Below are positions 36,420 to 46,599 of a stretch of 64,000 nt of DNA, one piece after another (position 1 is the first letter of the stretch; every line of letters starts with the position of its first letter). The stretch comes from Epiperipatus broadwayi (Eukaryota > Onychophora > Udeonychophora > Euonychophora > Peripatidae). The DNA lies in the NCBI GenBank assembly GCA_028023455.1, contig JAQFVV010000282.1, positions 899,713 through 963,712 of the forward strand, read 5' to 3'. The position numbers and the translations under genes are program-made. The notes below the pieces were generated by a model. That model saw nothing but the letters and a program-made list of their open reading frames with translations, was not told the origin of the DNA and ran no database searches.

Positions 36420-37302
36420 TCGATATGTGGCAGCCCAGAGATGCACAAATCATACACATTCAAAATGACTTGCAGCTAACAAAATTAACCCTTAATACTA
36501 CATGGGAGAATGAAGTGTAAGAACTGAAATATCTGGATTTGCTAATATGAAGAGAAGCAGCACACCTTAATTTTTGAATGATCATAAAACCACTTGAAGT
36601 CAGAGGCTACACACACACAAGCTCTAACTCACCTAATTCACGCAAGTTTGAAGGTCTTAATGCATTCTTATATAGAAATCAGCACTTGTGTAAATTTGAA
36701 ACAGATAAGAAGGCAAACATTTCAAGTTATCTCAAAGAACTATTGAGTGTGGGCTTCAAACACAGAACTATAATCAAAAAGATTGAACAGTACCATAAAA
36801 GATTAACTGTTAACCACGTAACAGAAAACAAACCACAAGTAACAATTCCATACATCCCTAAAGTAGCTAAACAACTTGTAAAAACTTTGTCAAAAGAATT
36901 TAAGGTTGGATTTCGTATACCTCCCAACACCATAGACTAATTAATAATTCCAAAGACAAAACTGATCCTAGCCTGACACCTCAAGTTATGTAAAAGGTCT
37001 TGTGCCCACAGGCAGGCTGCAGCATCATATATTATGGTGAAACAAGGGCCACTGTTAATAATAGAGCTACTCAGCATATGCATGCATACAAGAGAGCTCA
37101 AAATAATAGCGACAACACTTCAATATTCTTAGAATACGAAAAAGCAGCCAGTCACAAGTTTGAACCCTCCAACTCTCAGATTGTGTATACTAAGAGAAAT
37201 GACTGCAAAAGAAAAATAAAGAAGGTATACATCATAAATGATCTGCATTCCATTAATAAAAAAGACATGTGTTTCTTTATCTCTAAAAAGTGGTCAAGCT
37301 GA
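36420..37302 (+). mobile_element. Penelope-like retroelement fragment: RT C-terminus plus GIY-YIG endonuclease
   Basis: Three in-frame pieces separated by stops or frameshifts are visible. The first (about 36420-36560) reads LTLNTTWENEV, stop, ELKYLDLLI, typical of the RT thumb region of Penelope-like elements. The second (36578-36940) contains THTSSNSPNSRKFEGLNAFL, matching their T-x-x-S-x-H/N-P-x-x-K-F pattern. The third (37000-37302, entered through a frame change) begins LCPQAGCSIIYYGETRATVN and then has R and QHMHAYK. This is a GIY-YIG nuclease core with G-E-T, the catalytic-type Arg and a His. The N-terminal RT core is missing. At least two stops and one frameshift show that it is dead. 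The element sits in the TLDc intron. Confidence 0.8.
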
Positions 37303-38173
37303 TTGATCTTTTGATAGTAAAATTGTTTTGCATATGAAGACTAATTCGCATATATTAGCAAACACCAACAACACTACAACGTTTCTAATTCTTCGGCTAT
37401 GAATATGAGGTTAAAAGACATCAAAAGCACTAAGTCTGATATTTAACTACGATTTTTCTAACTTCATCAACGAGCGTTTGAAGTGTAGTATAATTGCTAG
37501 ATTTTATTTCTTAAGTTATTTGGTATACATTATCTTAGTCTCTTATCTTTATTCTTATTGTTTTATTGATTAATTAAAATTACAAAAGATTTAAATCTTC
37601 TTTTTTGACTATTTAAATTTAGAACCCCTTGCTTTTATTTAGTATCATATTAATGTTTCAGAATTTTATTCATCACCAACATTGTTATCATAGTTCATCC
37701 ATATTTTATTTTATTTTAGTTCTGTCATCTTATTTTATTACACCAGTATAATTTATTCATTCATCAGTCCCTGTATCATTGTGGAATTAACTTTTCATTA
37801 CCTTACAATCTTCCCTTTCTCTTCTCTCATTCTTATGTCTGTTCAATATTCATTTACATTAGTTAATTTTTATTCACTCTTCATGACCCATTCAATCTTC
37901 TACATCTTTACGCATTTTTCATTTATTTCATTTACTAATTTCATAATCATTTCACAGACAGACATATCCCTGATTATTAATCATCTTGTGTAGTTGTGTC
38001 TCTTAGTATTATTATCTTTTCTTGTATTAAAAGTTAGCTTAATCCATATGCATTATGTAATGTTAGAACGTAAGGGATTTAGGGTTAATGTACTGTAATG
38101 TCTTTAGTGCACTGCAACCTCTCCTACCCATATACACATGCTCATTATAGCTGGCCCACTATGTTCTTGTATG
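37303..38173. other. T-rich spacer
   Basis: A Phe/Ser/Ile-rich frame (37781-37993) is compositional. Nothing else seen. Confidence 0.5.
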
Positions 38174-38186
38174 CTATTTTTATACT

Positions 38187-38509
38187 TATCACATGATCAC
38201 CATTTCTTATGCTTGCTTATAACTGTTATTAAAACAGGCAAAACTCTCTATACATATTGCCACTCATTGCAAGTCAGAGTAATCAATGGATGGCAGAAGG
38301 TTTATGCATAAAATCCCCATCTAGTGCCTACTCATCCAATGTGCAGTGCTCTCAGATCCAAGGCTTCTCACTGACGAAGACCACAAGCCAGAAACTAGTC
38401 TGGGGATATTGGATGAGTAGGCACTAGATGGGGATTTTATGCACAAACCTTCTGGCATCTATTGATTACTCTAGTTGACACAGGGTGGCACTAGTATGGA
38501 GTGTTTTGC
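38187..38509. mobile_element. Family A inverted dimer with 13-bp target duplication
   Basis: The left arm stops at ctactcatccaat, and the right arm contains the deeper segment (gtgcagtgctctcagatcca) before reading back. The left-only lead-in tatcacatgatcaccatttc matches that of the 22125 copy. CTATTTTTATACT flanks it at 38174-38186 and 38510-38522. Confidence 0.85.
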
Positions 38510-38534
38510 CTATTTTTATACTCTTGTTTTATTT

Positions 38535-38770
38535 GGAGGTTACAATATATATATATAATCAGTACTATCCTAATATAAACCAAGCACTGATTATATATAT
38601 GTGTGGGGGGGGGATGTTCTGGACCAACTGATGAGTGCTGATTCAGCATGAAATATGTATTTTGGAGATTATTTATAAATTTCATATGTGTGTGATCATG
38701 TGCATTGGTTATATGAGATAGAGTGGATAGGTGAAGAATCTTGAAAGTCTGTGTTCAAATCTCCTATAAG
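38535..38770 (+). repeat. Family B arm next to an A-family dimer
   Basis: Contains ggaccaactgatgagtgctg, attcagcatgaaatatgta, tgagatagagtggataggtg and gaaagtctgtgttcaaatct. It starts 12 bp after the target duplication of the 38187 A dimer. A short inverted piece (cagtactatcctaatataaac) precedes it. Confidence 0.75.
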
Positions 38771-38836
38771 TAATCATCTTATATAAATCTAAAACAAAAA
38801 TGTTGAGTATGTTACAAATCCATGAACTGATTCAAA

Positions 38837-38930
38837 AGGAGGTTGCCTTGACAACAGTTTGAAATTGCTGATTATTATCTATATTGGGATTGTCTTAAGT
38901 ATTGACTGGTTTCTAATGGTTATGTATATA
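38837..38930 (+). repeat. Family D dispersed repeat, copy 1
   Basis: Shares aaaaggaggttgccttgaca, attgctgattattatc and tattgggattgtcttaagta with the copy at 54929-55020. No target duplication is evident. Confidence 0.7.
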
Positions 38931-39061
38931 TATATTACAAAAAAATCAAGTCTTATGTCACATGACCTAATTTAACAAGCTTGTATTACAAATGTTATTC
39001 TGCAAAGCTTGTTAAGAGCTTATTTGCGAGATCTACATATATATACGTGTTGTTGTTTTTG

Positions 39062-39720
39062 ATTCAGGAAATATTGCAAGGGTTATCAGATGAAAGTAAG
39101 AACGCAAAATTAAAGATAAATGCTAAAAAAAACTAATATATAATGGAATTTTCAGAAGAAAATAAAGATTGATAATCAAGAATTAGAAGTTAATAACTTC
39201 AAATATCTTGGGAGATTATTAATACAGATGGAAACGTAATGGATGAAATTAAGCATAGACTTAAATTTGAATAGAATGCTTTTGATAAAAGAAAATATGC
39301 CCATGTATTTGAAAAGGAGACTATCCTAATAGATGTGCTTTGTACCAGGAAAGTAGTACAAAAACTTGAAGATTTTTTGACAAAATATGGAGAAATGTGT
39401 TGGTAATATTATGGAAAGAATCTAAACTGAAATACTTGGATGAGAGAAAATATCATATTAATATTATTTTAAAGAATTAAGACAGAAAATTGGAAATAAA
39501 CTAGACAATAGCTAGAATAGGTGGTAACAGATAGACAGTTGAAATCTTAAAAAAGATCACCAAAATTATAAAAGACCTAGAAAGAAACCATATGTGAGTT
39601 AGGTAAATGAAAATAATGTTTGTTGTTGTGATATGGAGAAGAGGTTATAAATTGGAAATCAGAATTAAACTTGGAAAGTCCTTCATTCTGTAATGGATCG
39701 ACAATGGTTGAAAATGATAT
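39062..39720 (+). mobile_element. RTE-like LINE 3' fragment
   Basis: It begins with the ttatcagatgaaagtaagaa segment downstream of the ADD box and includes aaatatcttgggagattatt. The 3' coding end is recognisable by gacagttgaaatctta, aaaagacctagaaagaaac, then aatggatcgacaatggttg. Homology is to the 23.7-25 kb copy in the opposite strand. Decayed; the tail is short. Confidence 0.75.
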
Positions 39721-39763
39721 ATGTGTGTATAAATCGTAATTTTTACTAAAAATATTTTTAATA

Positions 39764-39865
39764 GTCAAGCGTTGATGGCCTAGTGGTTAGCGTAGCTGCC
39801 TTTCAAGCAGCTGGCCCGGATTCGCTTCCCAGTCAATGCATTTGGCATATGAAAAAAATATATAT
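39764..39865 (+). mobile_element. tRNA-Glu-like SINE copy
   Basis: The body gatggcctagtggttagcg, the stem-loop gctgcctttcaagcagc and ggcccggattcgcttccc closely follow the layout of tRNA-Glu (A box, 7-nt loop with TTC, then the GGCCCGG-TTCG T-arm). It is the most tRNA-like copy and suggests the progenitor. Flanking ATATTTTTAATA occurs at about 39752-39763 and 39866-39877. Confidence 0.85.
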
Positions 39866-39877
39866 ATATTTTTAATA

Positions 39878-41285
39878 AATAACAGTACCAATCTTACTTC
39901 TTGAACATTATTCTCAAAAAAATATGAAAGTCAACACTACTTTTTTAATATGCTTTTGTCGATAATGTACCCAAAAATATTTAAAATGTAATGTGCAGAA
40001 AGAATTCTGTAGTTTGCTTACGTACTTCTAAACTAATTTACGAAATACATCATTTAATGCATTTCAGTGGTAAAAGTACAAATAATTTTGTAAAAAAAAT
40101 AAAATAAAATTAAGCCTCCTTTATAAAGTCGCCATATTTTTTTGCAGATATTACACAGATTTTGGCATAGCGAGTTAAGAAATGTGTGATAGAAAACTAC
40201 TCATTACTAATATATTTTATTACTTCATTGTCAACATATCTATTGCAAGCATAATTGCCAATTAAATATCAGAATTAGAATCTGATCACTGACTCTCATA
40301 TGTCTGCCATATTGAATTGTGAATATACATTGATTATAGGCCTGCCATTAAGTCAGCATTTATATATTTTAGTGAGCTTGGTTATATAATAACTGAAATG
40401 CCTTTGATTCTTTGGAATGTAGCAAACTAATCATGAGTATGAATTATACAATTTACACTCAACATCTGCAATAAAAGCAATGGTGCACTTCTATTATTTC
40501 CTCTAAAGTTATCTCCTTAAATTGCAAATTATCAAAGGAGTTAAGATAGAAACAATGAGCAATTGCCAATTGCTCAACAAGCTGTGATAAATGCTTAGTC
40601 AGAGAAAGCATTTAAAATATCTCTGTCAGGAACCCCCCCTCCCCAACCTCTGACCATGGTTTCGTGCTTTGGCACTCCTCGGAGAGGCGTTAGTGTAGCT
40701 TCAGACACTAAGCTTGTTGAGCAATTGGTAATTGCTCATTGTTTATATCTTACAAGCTTAAAAGAATTGGGTCGTGATCTATGACTCTTATTTTGACGAG
40801 TTAAGATAGAATTTTTAGGCTGTAGGCATTGGTCTCTGAAGAGTATTGGATTCTGCATACAAATTAGTGGTCGTTATTTCTTTTACACAATCCAAGTTAT
40901 TTTGAAAATTTCATTATATCCTAAGGCTGAAAATCTGTACTAAATTGATACATCTATATTAGCAACAGTATATTTCAATGGCCTCGCTAATGTTAGTTGG
41001 TAATCGTGGCTGATCCCTTGGACAAGTCCTGATACCTTGTTTGGTAGTATACATCATTCTTTTACCATATCTTAAGTCTATAAAAAAATTATATATATAT
41101 ATACATTCCTTAAATTATTCAACTTGTTGTAACTCAAGTCACTAGTTTTAAAATGCAGTACATATAAGATTATCTGTTACTGATGATAAAAAATTTGAAA
41201 ATTTACATAAATTTTTGGTAAATAAGTAAAAACATATATAATATATTAATTTGAGATATATATATATCATGAATTTTATTATTAG
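39878..41285. other. Intronic sequence before the second TLDc exon
   Basis: Contains the family C element (40552-40797) and TA runs near 41092 and 41257. Otherwise nothing recognised. Confidence 0.5.
40552..40797. mobile_element. Family C foldback with 14-bp target duplication
   Basis: It has the same ends as the 10476 copy (acaatgagc… and ctcttattttgac) and the same blocks in a different internal order: tgataaatgcttagtcagag, cccccctccccaacctctga, ggcactcctcgg. GAGTTAAGATAGAA flanks it at 40538-40551 and 40798-40811. Confidence 0.87.
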
Positions 41286-41464
41286 GGTCATAATGGAAAT
41301 GTCTGTGGTGGCTTCAGTGATGTGCCCTGGTCTCAAACAGTACCAAGAGGTCGTTACGTATCATCTGAGAAAGCCTTCTTATTTTCATTGGTGAACAAAC
41401 AAGGATTACCTCCTACAAAGTTCGAAATAGTCAAAAAAATGTTTGCTATAACTCATCATCCTGA
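41286..41464 (+). CDS. TLDc-domain protein, internal exon (central TLDc)
   Basis: The acceptor is ttattattag and the donor is GTAATT. The exon is 179 bp, starts in phase 0 and ends with two bases of a split codon. The peptide includes GHNGNVCGGFSDVPW, then RYVSSEKAFLFSLVNKQG, then FEIVKKMFAITHHP. G-x-x-x-G-G-F-S/T-D-x-P-W and S-x-x-A-F-L-F-S-L are the core TLDc strand motifs. Together with the preceding exon it reads FIIIK-GHNGNV without a gap, so no exon is missing between them. The downstream junction uses GA+T to give Asp. The intron after it (190 bp) is far shorter than the one before and contains an AAT/ATC microsatellite at about 41562-41597. Confidence 0.93.
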
Positions 41465-41654
41465 GTAATTATTTTTCTAATATTTAATTATACAATTATA
41501 ATTTTGTTTTTATATTAATTTAAGTTAGCAATTATTAAATATCTATGTTAATGTTATTTTAATAATAATAATAATAATATCATCATCATCATCATCGTAA
41601 TAGGAAACAATAATTATCTCATTTATTCATAATATTGTTTTTTCTGTTTTGTAG

Positions 41655-41838
41655 TTTTGGCCCCATATTTGGGGCAGGTGCCGATCTTTGCATCACTAGT
41701 GATTGCAACAACAATAAGGAAAGCTACTCCAATCTGCCCCATTCTTATAATGGAGAAAACGCATCTTCAGTTATTTTAATGGGGGAATATAATTTTGCAG
41801 TCAGTGATTATGAAGTGTTTGTTTCAACGATTTGTTAA
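41655..41838 (+). CDS. TLDc-domain protein, terminal exon with stop
   Basis: The acceptor is ttttgtag. The exon is 184 bp, has one leading base that completes the split Asp codon, and ends at TAA. The peptide includes FGPIFGAGADLCITSDCNNN and ends in ILMGEYNFAVSDYEVFVSTIC. G-P-x-F-G-x-G-x-D-L-x-I and the final F-x-V-x-D-Y/E-E-V-F are diagnostic for the TLDc C-terminus, which normally ends the protein, as here. The three exons give about 160 residues, close to a full TLDc domain minus its first few residues. Two AATAAA signals lie 55-68 bp after the stop. The gene converges on the D-serine dehydratase gene, whose stop is 109 bp away on the other strand. No frame lesions are visible, so the gene appears intact here. 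Confidence 0.94.
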
Positions 41839-41874
41839 CTAAACACACATATTTATATACTTCTTCACTGAAAT

Positions 41875-41915
41875 TTTATTACTTGTAATACAAATAAAAA
41901 AATAAATGTTTTATT
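41875..41915 (-). promoter_or_regulatory. Two AATAAA polyadenylation signals for the D-serine dehydratase gene
   Basis: Read on the - strand, AATAAA occurs at 41915-41910 and 41880-41875, about 33 and 68 bp after the - strand stop at 41948. They interleave with the + strand signals, so the 3' UTRs of the two genes probably overlap. If the nearer signal is used, cleavage would fall about 10-30 bp beyond it, inside the TLDc 3' UTR. Confidence 0.65.
41893..41906 (+). promoter_or_regulatory. Two AATAAA polyadenylation signals for the TLDc gene
   Basis: AATAAA occurs at 41893-41898 and again at 41901-41906 on the + strand, 55-68 bp after the TLDc stop. They are the only such hexamers between the two converging stop codons on this strand. 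Confidence 0.7.
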
Positions 41916-41947
41916 GACAAATGGAATGGTTGTTGTTGTTGTTTTTT

Positions 41948-42037
41948 CTACCAGCCTCTTGTTGGTATCCATTCTTCAATTACTGTGTTTCCATCATGAA
42001 CGTAATAAGACGGATACATACCAGCAGTTGCACAAGA
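41948..42037 (-). CDS. D-serine dehydratase, terminal exon with the zinc-binding cysteine and stop
   Basis: The acceptor is tattgcag. The exon is 90 bp in phase 0, ending at TAG. The peptide begins SCATAGMYPSYYVHDGN and ends EEWIPTRGW. The Cys two residues after the preceding exon's His completes the H-x-C zinc site; zinc is required for dehydratase activity in characterised eukaryotic members. The family typically ends in W-x-P-T/A-R-G-W, exactly as here, so the C-terminus is complete. The gene spans more than 13.6 kb on the - strand and is oriented toward the TLDc gene. Confidence 0.94.
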   Translation of the reverse strand, partial: SCATAGMYPSYYVHDGNTVIEEWIPTRGW

Positions 42038-43427
42038 CTGCAATAAAAATAAAATAAAGCATTTTAATCATGATATATTAATATCAAATTTTTTAAAAAT
42101 GTGATATATATATATATAAGGTACCATAAATTCAGTATCATAATGATGATATTTGTTTCTATTTCACTGACCATGAAATAAGGAAGTATAAATAATTCTT
42201 AAAGAAAAAACTTCATGTACATTACGATATCAGTTAATAACAATGATTTGTTCAGCAAATTTGCTGTGATGTTCAAGATATCAATAAGTGTAGAGTGAAT
42301 TGGTAAATCTAAGAGAATCGAAAAGTGAACACTTAGGATTACATCTCTTTAATACTAGACTGAATTAGCCTTATTGTTTATTACCACGTTTTATCTAATT
42401 TTAGAGGTAACTGGATATTACCATCATACTAATTATAACATATTGATTGGAAGTGGTGTAAACTAATCATCCTTTCCACAACTACTTCCCCTTATTTTCT
42501 TCTCCCACTGTACTTTATTTACTATTTTGGCTTAACTCTTCACTAATATCTTTATTATTAATTATTGGTCCATTAGAAATATTACTGTCTCTATTGTTCC
42601 TTATATGCTACATTTTCTTGAGTTGTAAATCATTGCCTTTCAGTTCCTTGTTTATACGACTTTTACAATAATACCAATCAGACTAAATTCTTAAAGGATT
42701 TTTGTTCACTAATGTTCATTTAGGAACTTATTTTGTTCATAAATTTTAATTTAGTTATAAACCTGAAATTTTCTTGTGATTGAACATGGAGTTAAATATT
42801 ATTGTTTGTCCTCCTTTTTATATTTGCAAAGTTCAAAACCAACAGACATCAAAGATTACACTTTAAAACTAATAGACATCAAGTGTTCTATGCTTAAAAA
42901 GTTGTATGGGAGACGACTATTTATCATAGCCTATTTCCAGACCCTAAGAAGATAATGGTCAAAAGTCATATATTAGTCTACACTCCTATTATACTAATCT
43001 CCTCAGCTAATTAGATCCAACTATTCATGTCCTCATTGTCAACATTTCTTAGAAGTGAAAACCAATGTGAATTCAGCATACTTAGGTGGTACCCTGCAGT
43101 AATTGTCAGACCTAATCAAAATGAGAAGAATTAACACTGATGTAGAGATTGTAACAATGACCCAAAACATAAATCAGAACCATGTTCATATTCAGGGAAA
43201 GAGAGCAGCAAAAGTAACCAACTTTACCTTCAAATGTCTGAGAGTGATTGCATACCATTGCAAGGTATTTCAACCAACTCTTTTATTCTCCTGTGTTAAT
43301 TCTACTTGAGACCAAATGGTTCAACATTAACCACAATCATGTGTTCTTATCAAAGAGGAGGGGGTGGGCATGATTATAGTGTAACATTTTCCTTACGATA
43401 CTGCACTTATGAAATACATAGTATAAC

Positions 43428-43665
43428 ATCACATGGCCACCATTTCTAATACTTACATAATTTATTAGAATAGTAGCAACTCACCCAAACAGTAATGCCA
43501 CCCAGTGCAAGTTATAATAATCAATGGATGCTAGAAGGTTTGCATATCAAAATCCCTATTTAGTGTCTAGTTATCCCTTGATGCACAAATCGCCTAGCAT
43601 TCACTGATTATTATGGTTTGCACTGAGTGACACTACTGTTTGGAGAGAGTTGTTACTATTTTAAG
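43428..43665. repeat. Family A inverted dimer (short arms)
   Basis: Lead-in catcacatggccaccatttc, left arm gccacccagtgcaag to atccctatttagtgtctagt, centre about 43575, right arm aatcgcctagcattcactga to gagagagttgttactatt. The centre is closer to the outer end than in other A dimers. Confidence 0.75.
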
Positions 43666-43902
43666 TATATACTATATTCAATGATTACTTGATCCATTTA
43701 AACCTGTTTACATAATAACTTAATAAAATTATGGGAAAATATTGCTTTGTAAAAAATGTAAACGTATCAGATAAAATATTATTATCAAGCAGACAATTTC
43801 AGAAAAAGTTATTCATAGACATTATTTTAAAAAATCCTTCTTATAACCCATTGGATATCTTTCACATTTCTGATTAATGTTTAAAAAAAAATTCATTAAA
43901 AA

Positions 43903-44146
43903 AGAGATATAATGAGATGAAAAAATAGAAGAAGAGAAAAGAACAAAAAGAAAAAAAATTATGAGAGAAAAAGGAGAGAAATATGGAAGAAAGATAGGCA
44001 AGGTATAGAAAAGAAGAAGGAAGAGAATAGGGGAAAGAAAAGAATAAAAAGAGAAAAGAAAGGAGACAGAAATAAGAGGATAAAAATAAAATAAATGAAA
44101 AAAATAAAGAAGAGAAAAGAAATAAGAGAGAGAAAGGAAGAAGGTG
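43903..44146 (+). repeat. Long purine-rich tract (~240 bp)
   Basis: Almost only a and g with a few isolated t/c, dominated by gaaaag, gagaaa and aagaaga motifs. The - strand Leu/Phe/Ser frame across it is compositional. It lies within the last D-serine dehydratase intron; on the gene's transcribed strand it is a pyrimidine-rich stretch. Confidence 0.85.
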
Positions 44147-44995
44147 TAGCAATAGAATCTTTCCTCTTCTCACTGTCCCAACAACCCCATTAATTAAAAT
44201 TGAGATAAAATGTACACACCATAAGTAGACATTAAAGGTGAAAAGTAATACCTATTAATTGGTATCTTACTATTTGTTTTTAAACTCTGCTTTCAATGAT
44301 ATGACATGGTTCTCTACCATTGGAGATTGAGCACTCTCTAAAGTTACGTATTTATAGCACAGGGGAACCAGAAGTGTATAAATAGTGACGAATATGATCA
44401 TAAAAAGGTCATAGCAGAGATTCTCAGAAGTGCAAAAATGCAGTCAGGCAGGTATTCAGAAACACAGACAATCTAGTATGGTCATGCAAGCAGACCTTCA
44501 AGCAGATGTATAAGGGGAGGTACTCATATCAAAAAAATGATATCAATAAGTAGATTGAAAGGCAAGCTTGTAGACATCTGCACGTTCAAATGCAAGCACA
44601 AAAGATGAGCTAACTGGAAAAATATGTAATATAAAGTAAAGATAAGCAAAAATCAATAATACAAAGAAGTTAAGATTAAGAGATATAAATAGAAGTTCTG
44701 AAGAAGATTGCTGGAGCAATCAAAATTGTCATATTAGGTTGTAAAAAAGCATTGTAAAAGTAATAAGAACATAGAGGATCTTAATATTACAGAAGATAAA
44801 TCTAAATGTTCAATGCTAAAAGACAATCAGCTATGTGGATTACGCACAAGTATAAGATCTAATATAAATAAAATTAAAAAAAGATATATAAATATTATCC
44901 CTACTTGCCAATAAAATTATAAATGACTACTTAATGATCTGAACGTTCGATAAAACAAGGAATATAATTTCTCGATTTAAATAAAATCAACTTAC

Positions 44996-45104
44996 ATGGT
45001 ATGGATAAATGAATAACATTGTTCCAATAGGATATTTGTGAAAATCCAATGGTTGCTTATTCACAGATTTGACAAAACCAACTTCTTGGGTCATATGAAC
45101 CAAT
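44996..45104 (-). CDS. D-serine dehydratase, internal exon (to the zinc-binding histidine)
   Basis: The acceptor is attttag and the donor is GTAAGT. The exon is 109 bp: one base, then 36 codons, ending in phase 0. The peptide is LVHMTQEVGFVKS, then LDFHKYPIGTMLFIYPYH. The terminal His is the first half of the H-x-C zinc site, which is split between this exon and the next (PYH-SC). V-G-x-x-L-x-x-x-P-Y-H is the usual context in animal D-serine dehydratases. The intron upstream (3.8 kb) holds a mariner element and two foldback repeats. Confidence 0.92.
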
Positions 45105-45784
45105 CTAAAATAAAAGCAAAAAATTTCTCTCAACAAATGCCACAAAAAGTACATGTGAACCAAATGATAACATAAATACCGTAATGATTATTAAATTATG
45201 CACATTTACAATCTACATTTAAATTATCCAGTCAATAAATTTACAACGCCATCTAGTATTAAAGTTCATCAATGTATGAATAAAAAAAATGAATCCATTT
45301 TTCATTTATTGTTGAAGGTCTTATATAGATTGTTTATTTAGATTATAATTACAGAGATATTCTTACGATTCCATTTTAAACCTGTGGCAACTATATAGAC
45401 AAACTGCATGACTTAACATTTAAATTATACCGCAGCTTTTATATATATTTGGATATAATAGACTAAACACATCTATTTTAAAATTATTCAATTGATTCTT
45501 AGGTAAGTTTAGTTAGAATGATTTGTTTTCAGGATTATTAAACTGTTTAGAAATTAAATCTGACCTGTTCGACTCCAATTTCACTCATTTTCCGCATAAA
45601 CGTTTGACAATGAGAAAATAATGACGAGAAGAGGTATAATAGGAATCCTTATTTGTGAATTCGTTTTGCGAAATATTTTTTTATTTGGTCAGTCCTATTT
45701 AGGATCTACTATGTATGTGGAAAATTATAGAAAAGATGTCCAAAAATTGATCTATTCTGCATAATCGTCACACTAGATGGATTT

Positions 45785-46045
45785 TTCATTAAAATAGTAG
45801 CAACCCTCTTCATATAGTAGTACACCCAGTGCAAGCCATAGTAATCAATGGATGCCAGGTTTGGGTATCAAAATCCCTACCTAATCCCACTCATCCAATA
45901 TCTCTCTAGTTTCTAGCATGTGGGATATTGGATAAGTAGGCCTGAGATAGGAATTTTAATGCATAAACCTTTTTGGTATTCCATTGTTTACTATGGCTTA
46001 CACTAGGTGGCACTACTGTATGGAGAAAATCGCTACTGTTCTAAT
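45785..46045. repeat. Family A inverted dimer
   Basis: Left arm aaaatagtagcaaccctctt to tccaatatctctctagtttc, centre about 45915, right arm gggatattggataagtagg to gagaaaatcgctactgttct. Flanking tttttcat / cttttcat suggests a worn target duplication. Confidence 0.7.
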
Positions 46046-46599
46046 TCTTTCTTTTCATACAATTTATTTACACTGCCTTTTTTTTACCTCTTCTCGTTAC
46101 CATTTCTTCTAAATGTTTATATTAATAATTTACAATATATAGTACTATTTTTAGAATATTTTATTTCATAAATGTTGTAAAAAACAACAACATATAAATT
46201 AGTTTTTAAATGATACCTGTCAAATGTAATATGGATTTAGTTGGTAATGAATGTTTTGACATTTGATGGCCTATGGCTCTAGAACATTCAAAAATGTATT
46301 GAACTTTCCCACTCCTATTTTATGACATATGTATAATTCTTGTAATAATTATGAACTAATCAATAGGATAGCTAAAAGAAAGCTGGGCTCTACCACAAAA
46401 TTCTCCTCCCCTCTTCCAAACTTCAAGAAATGAAATTTTTATTTAACTATATTAAAATTTTTAATTATTTTACCACACAGAATAAATTATTAACTCGGCC
46501 ATCTTAAAAATTCCTCCCCTTTGCCTTTTCGAAATCCTTAATTACTTCTCTAACACATTTAAGTATGAAATAAATGTAAACAATATAATTACATGTTTT

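Larger units (their letters stand above)
19628..41285 (+). other. Giant 21.7-kb intron of the TLDc gene
   Basis: The flanking exons join in phase (…FIIIK then GHNGN…), with donor GTATGT and acceptor TTAG. The intron is packed with repeats: LINE fragments on both strands, A-, B- and C-family foldbacks, a Penelope fragment, a Tc1-like element, an element with an 8-bp TSD, a tRNA-like SINE and tandem duplications. No additional host exon was recognised in it. Its extent is inferred from protein continuity; an alternative upstream promoter inside it is not excluded. Confidence 0.8.
42038..44995 (-). other. Last intron of the D-serine dehydratase gene
   Basis: Flanked by the in-phase exons ending PYH and starting SCAT. 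It contains an A-family foldback (about 43428-43665) and a long purine-rich tract (about 43903-44146). The stretch 42040-43427 shows nothing recognisable beyond AT-rich unique sequence; the open frames there have no domain signal. Confidence 0.75.

Noticed and set aside
37781-37993. Hydrophobic 70-codon frame
   Set aside because: T-rich composition explains it; no splice or family support.
43874-44173. Leu/Phe/Ser-rich 99-codon frame resembling a membrane protein
   Set aside because: It is the complement of a purine tract; no start context or splice evidence.
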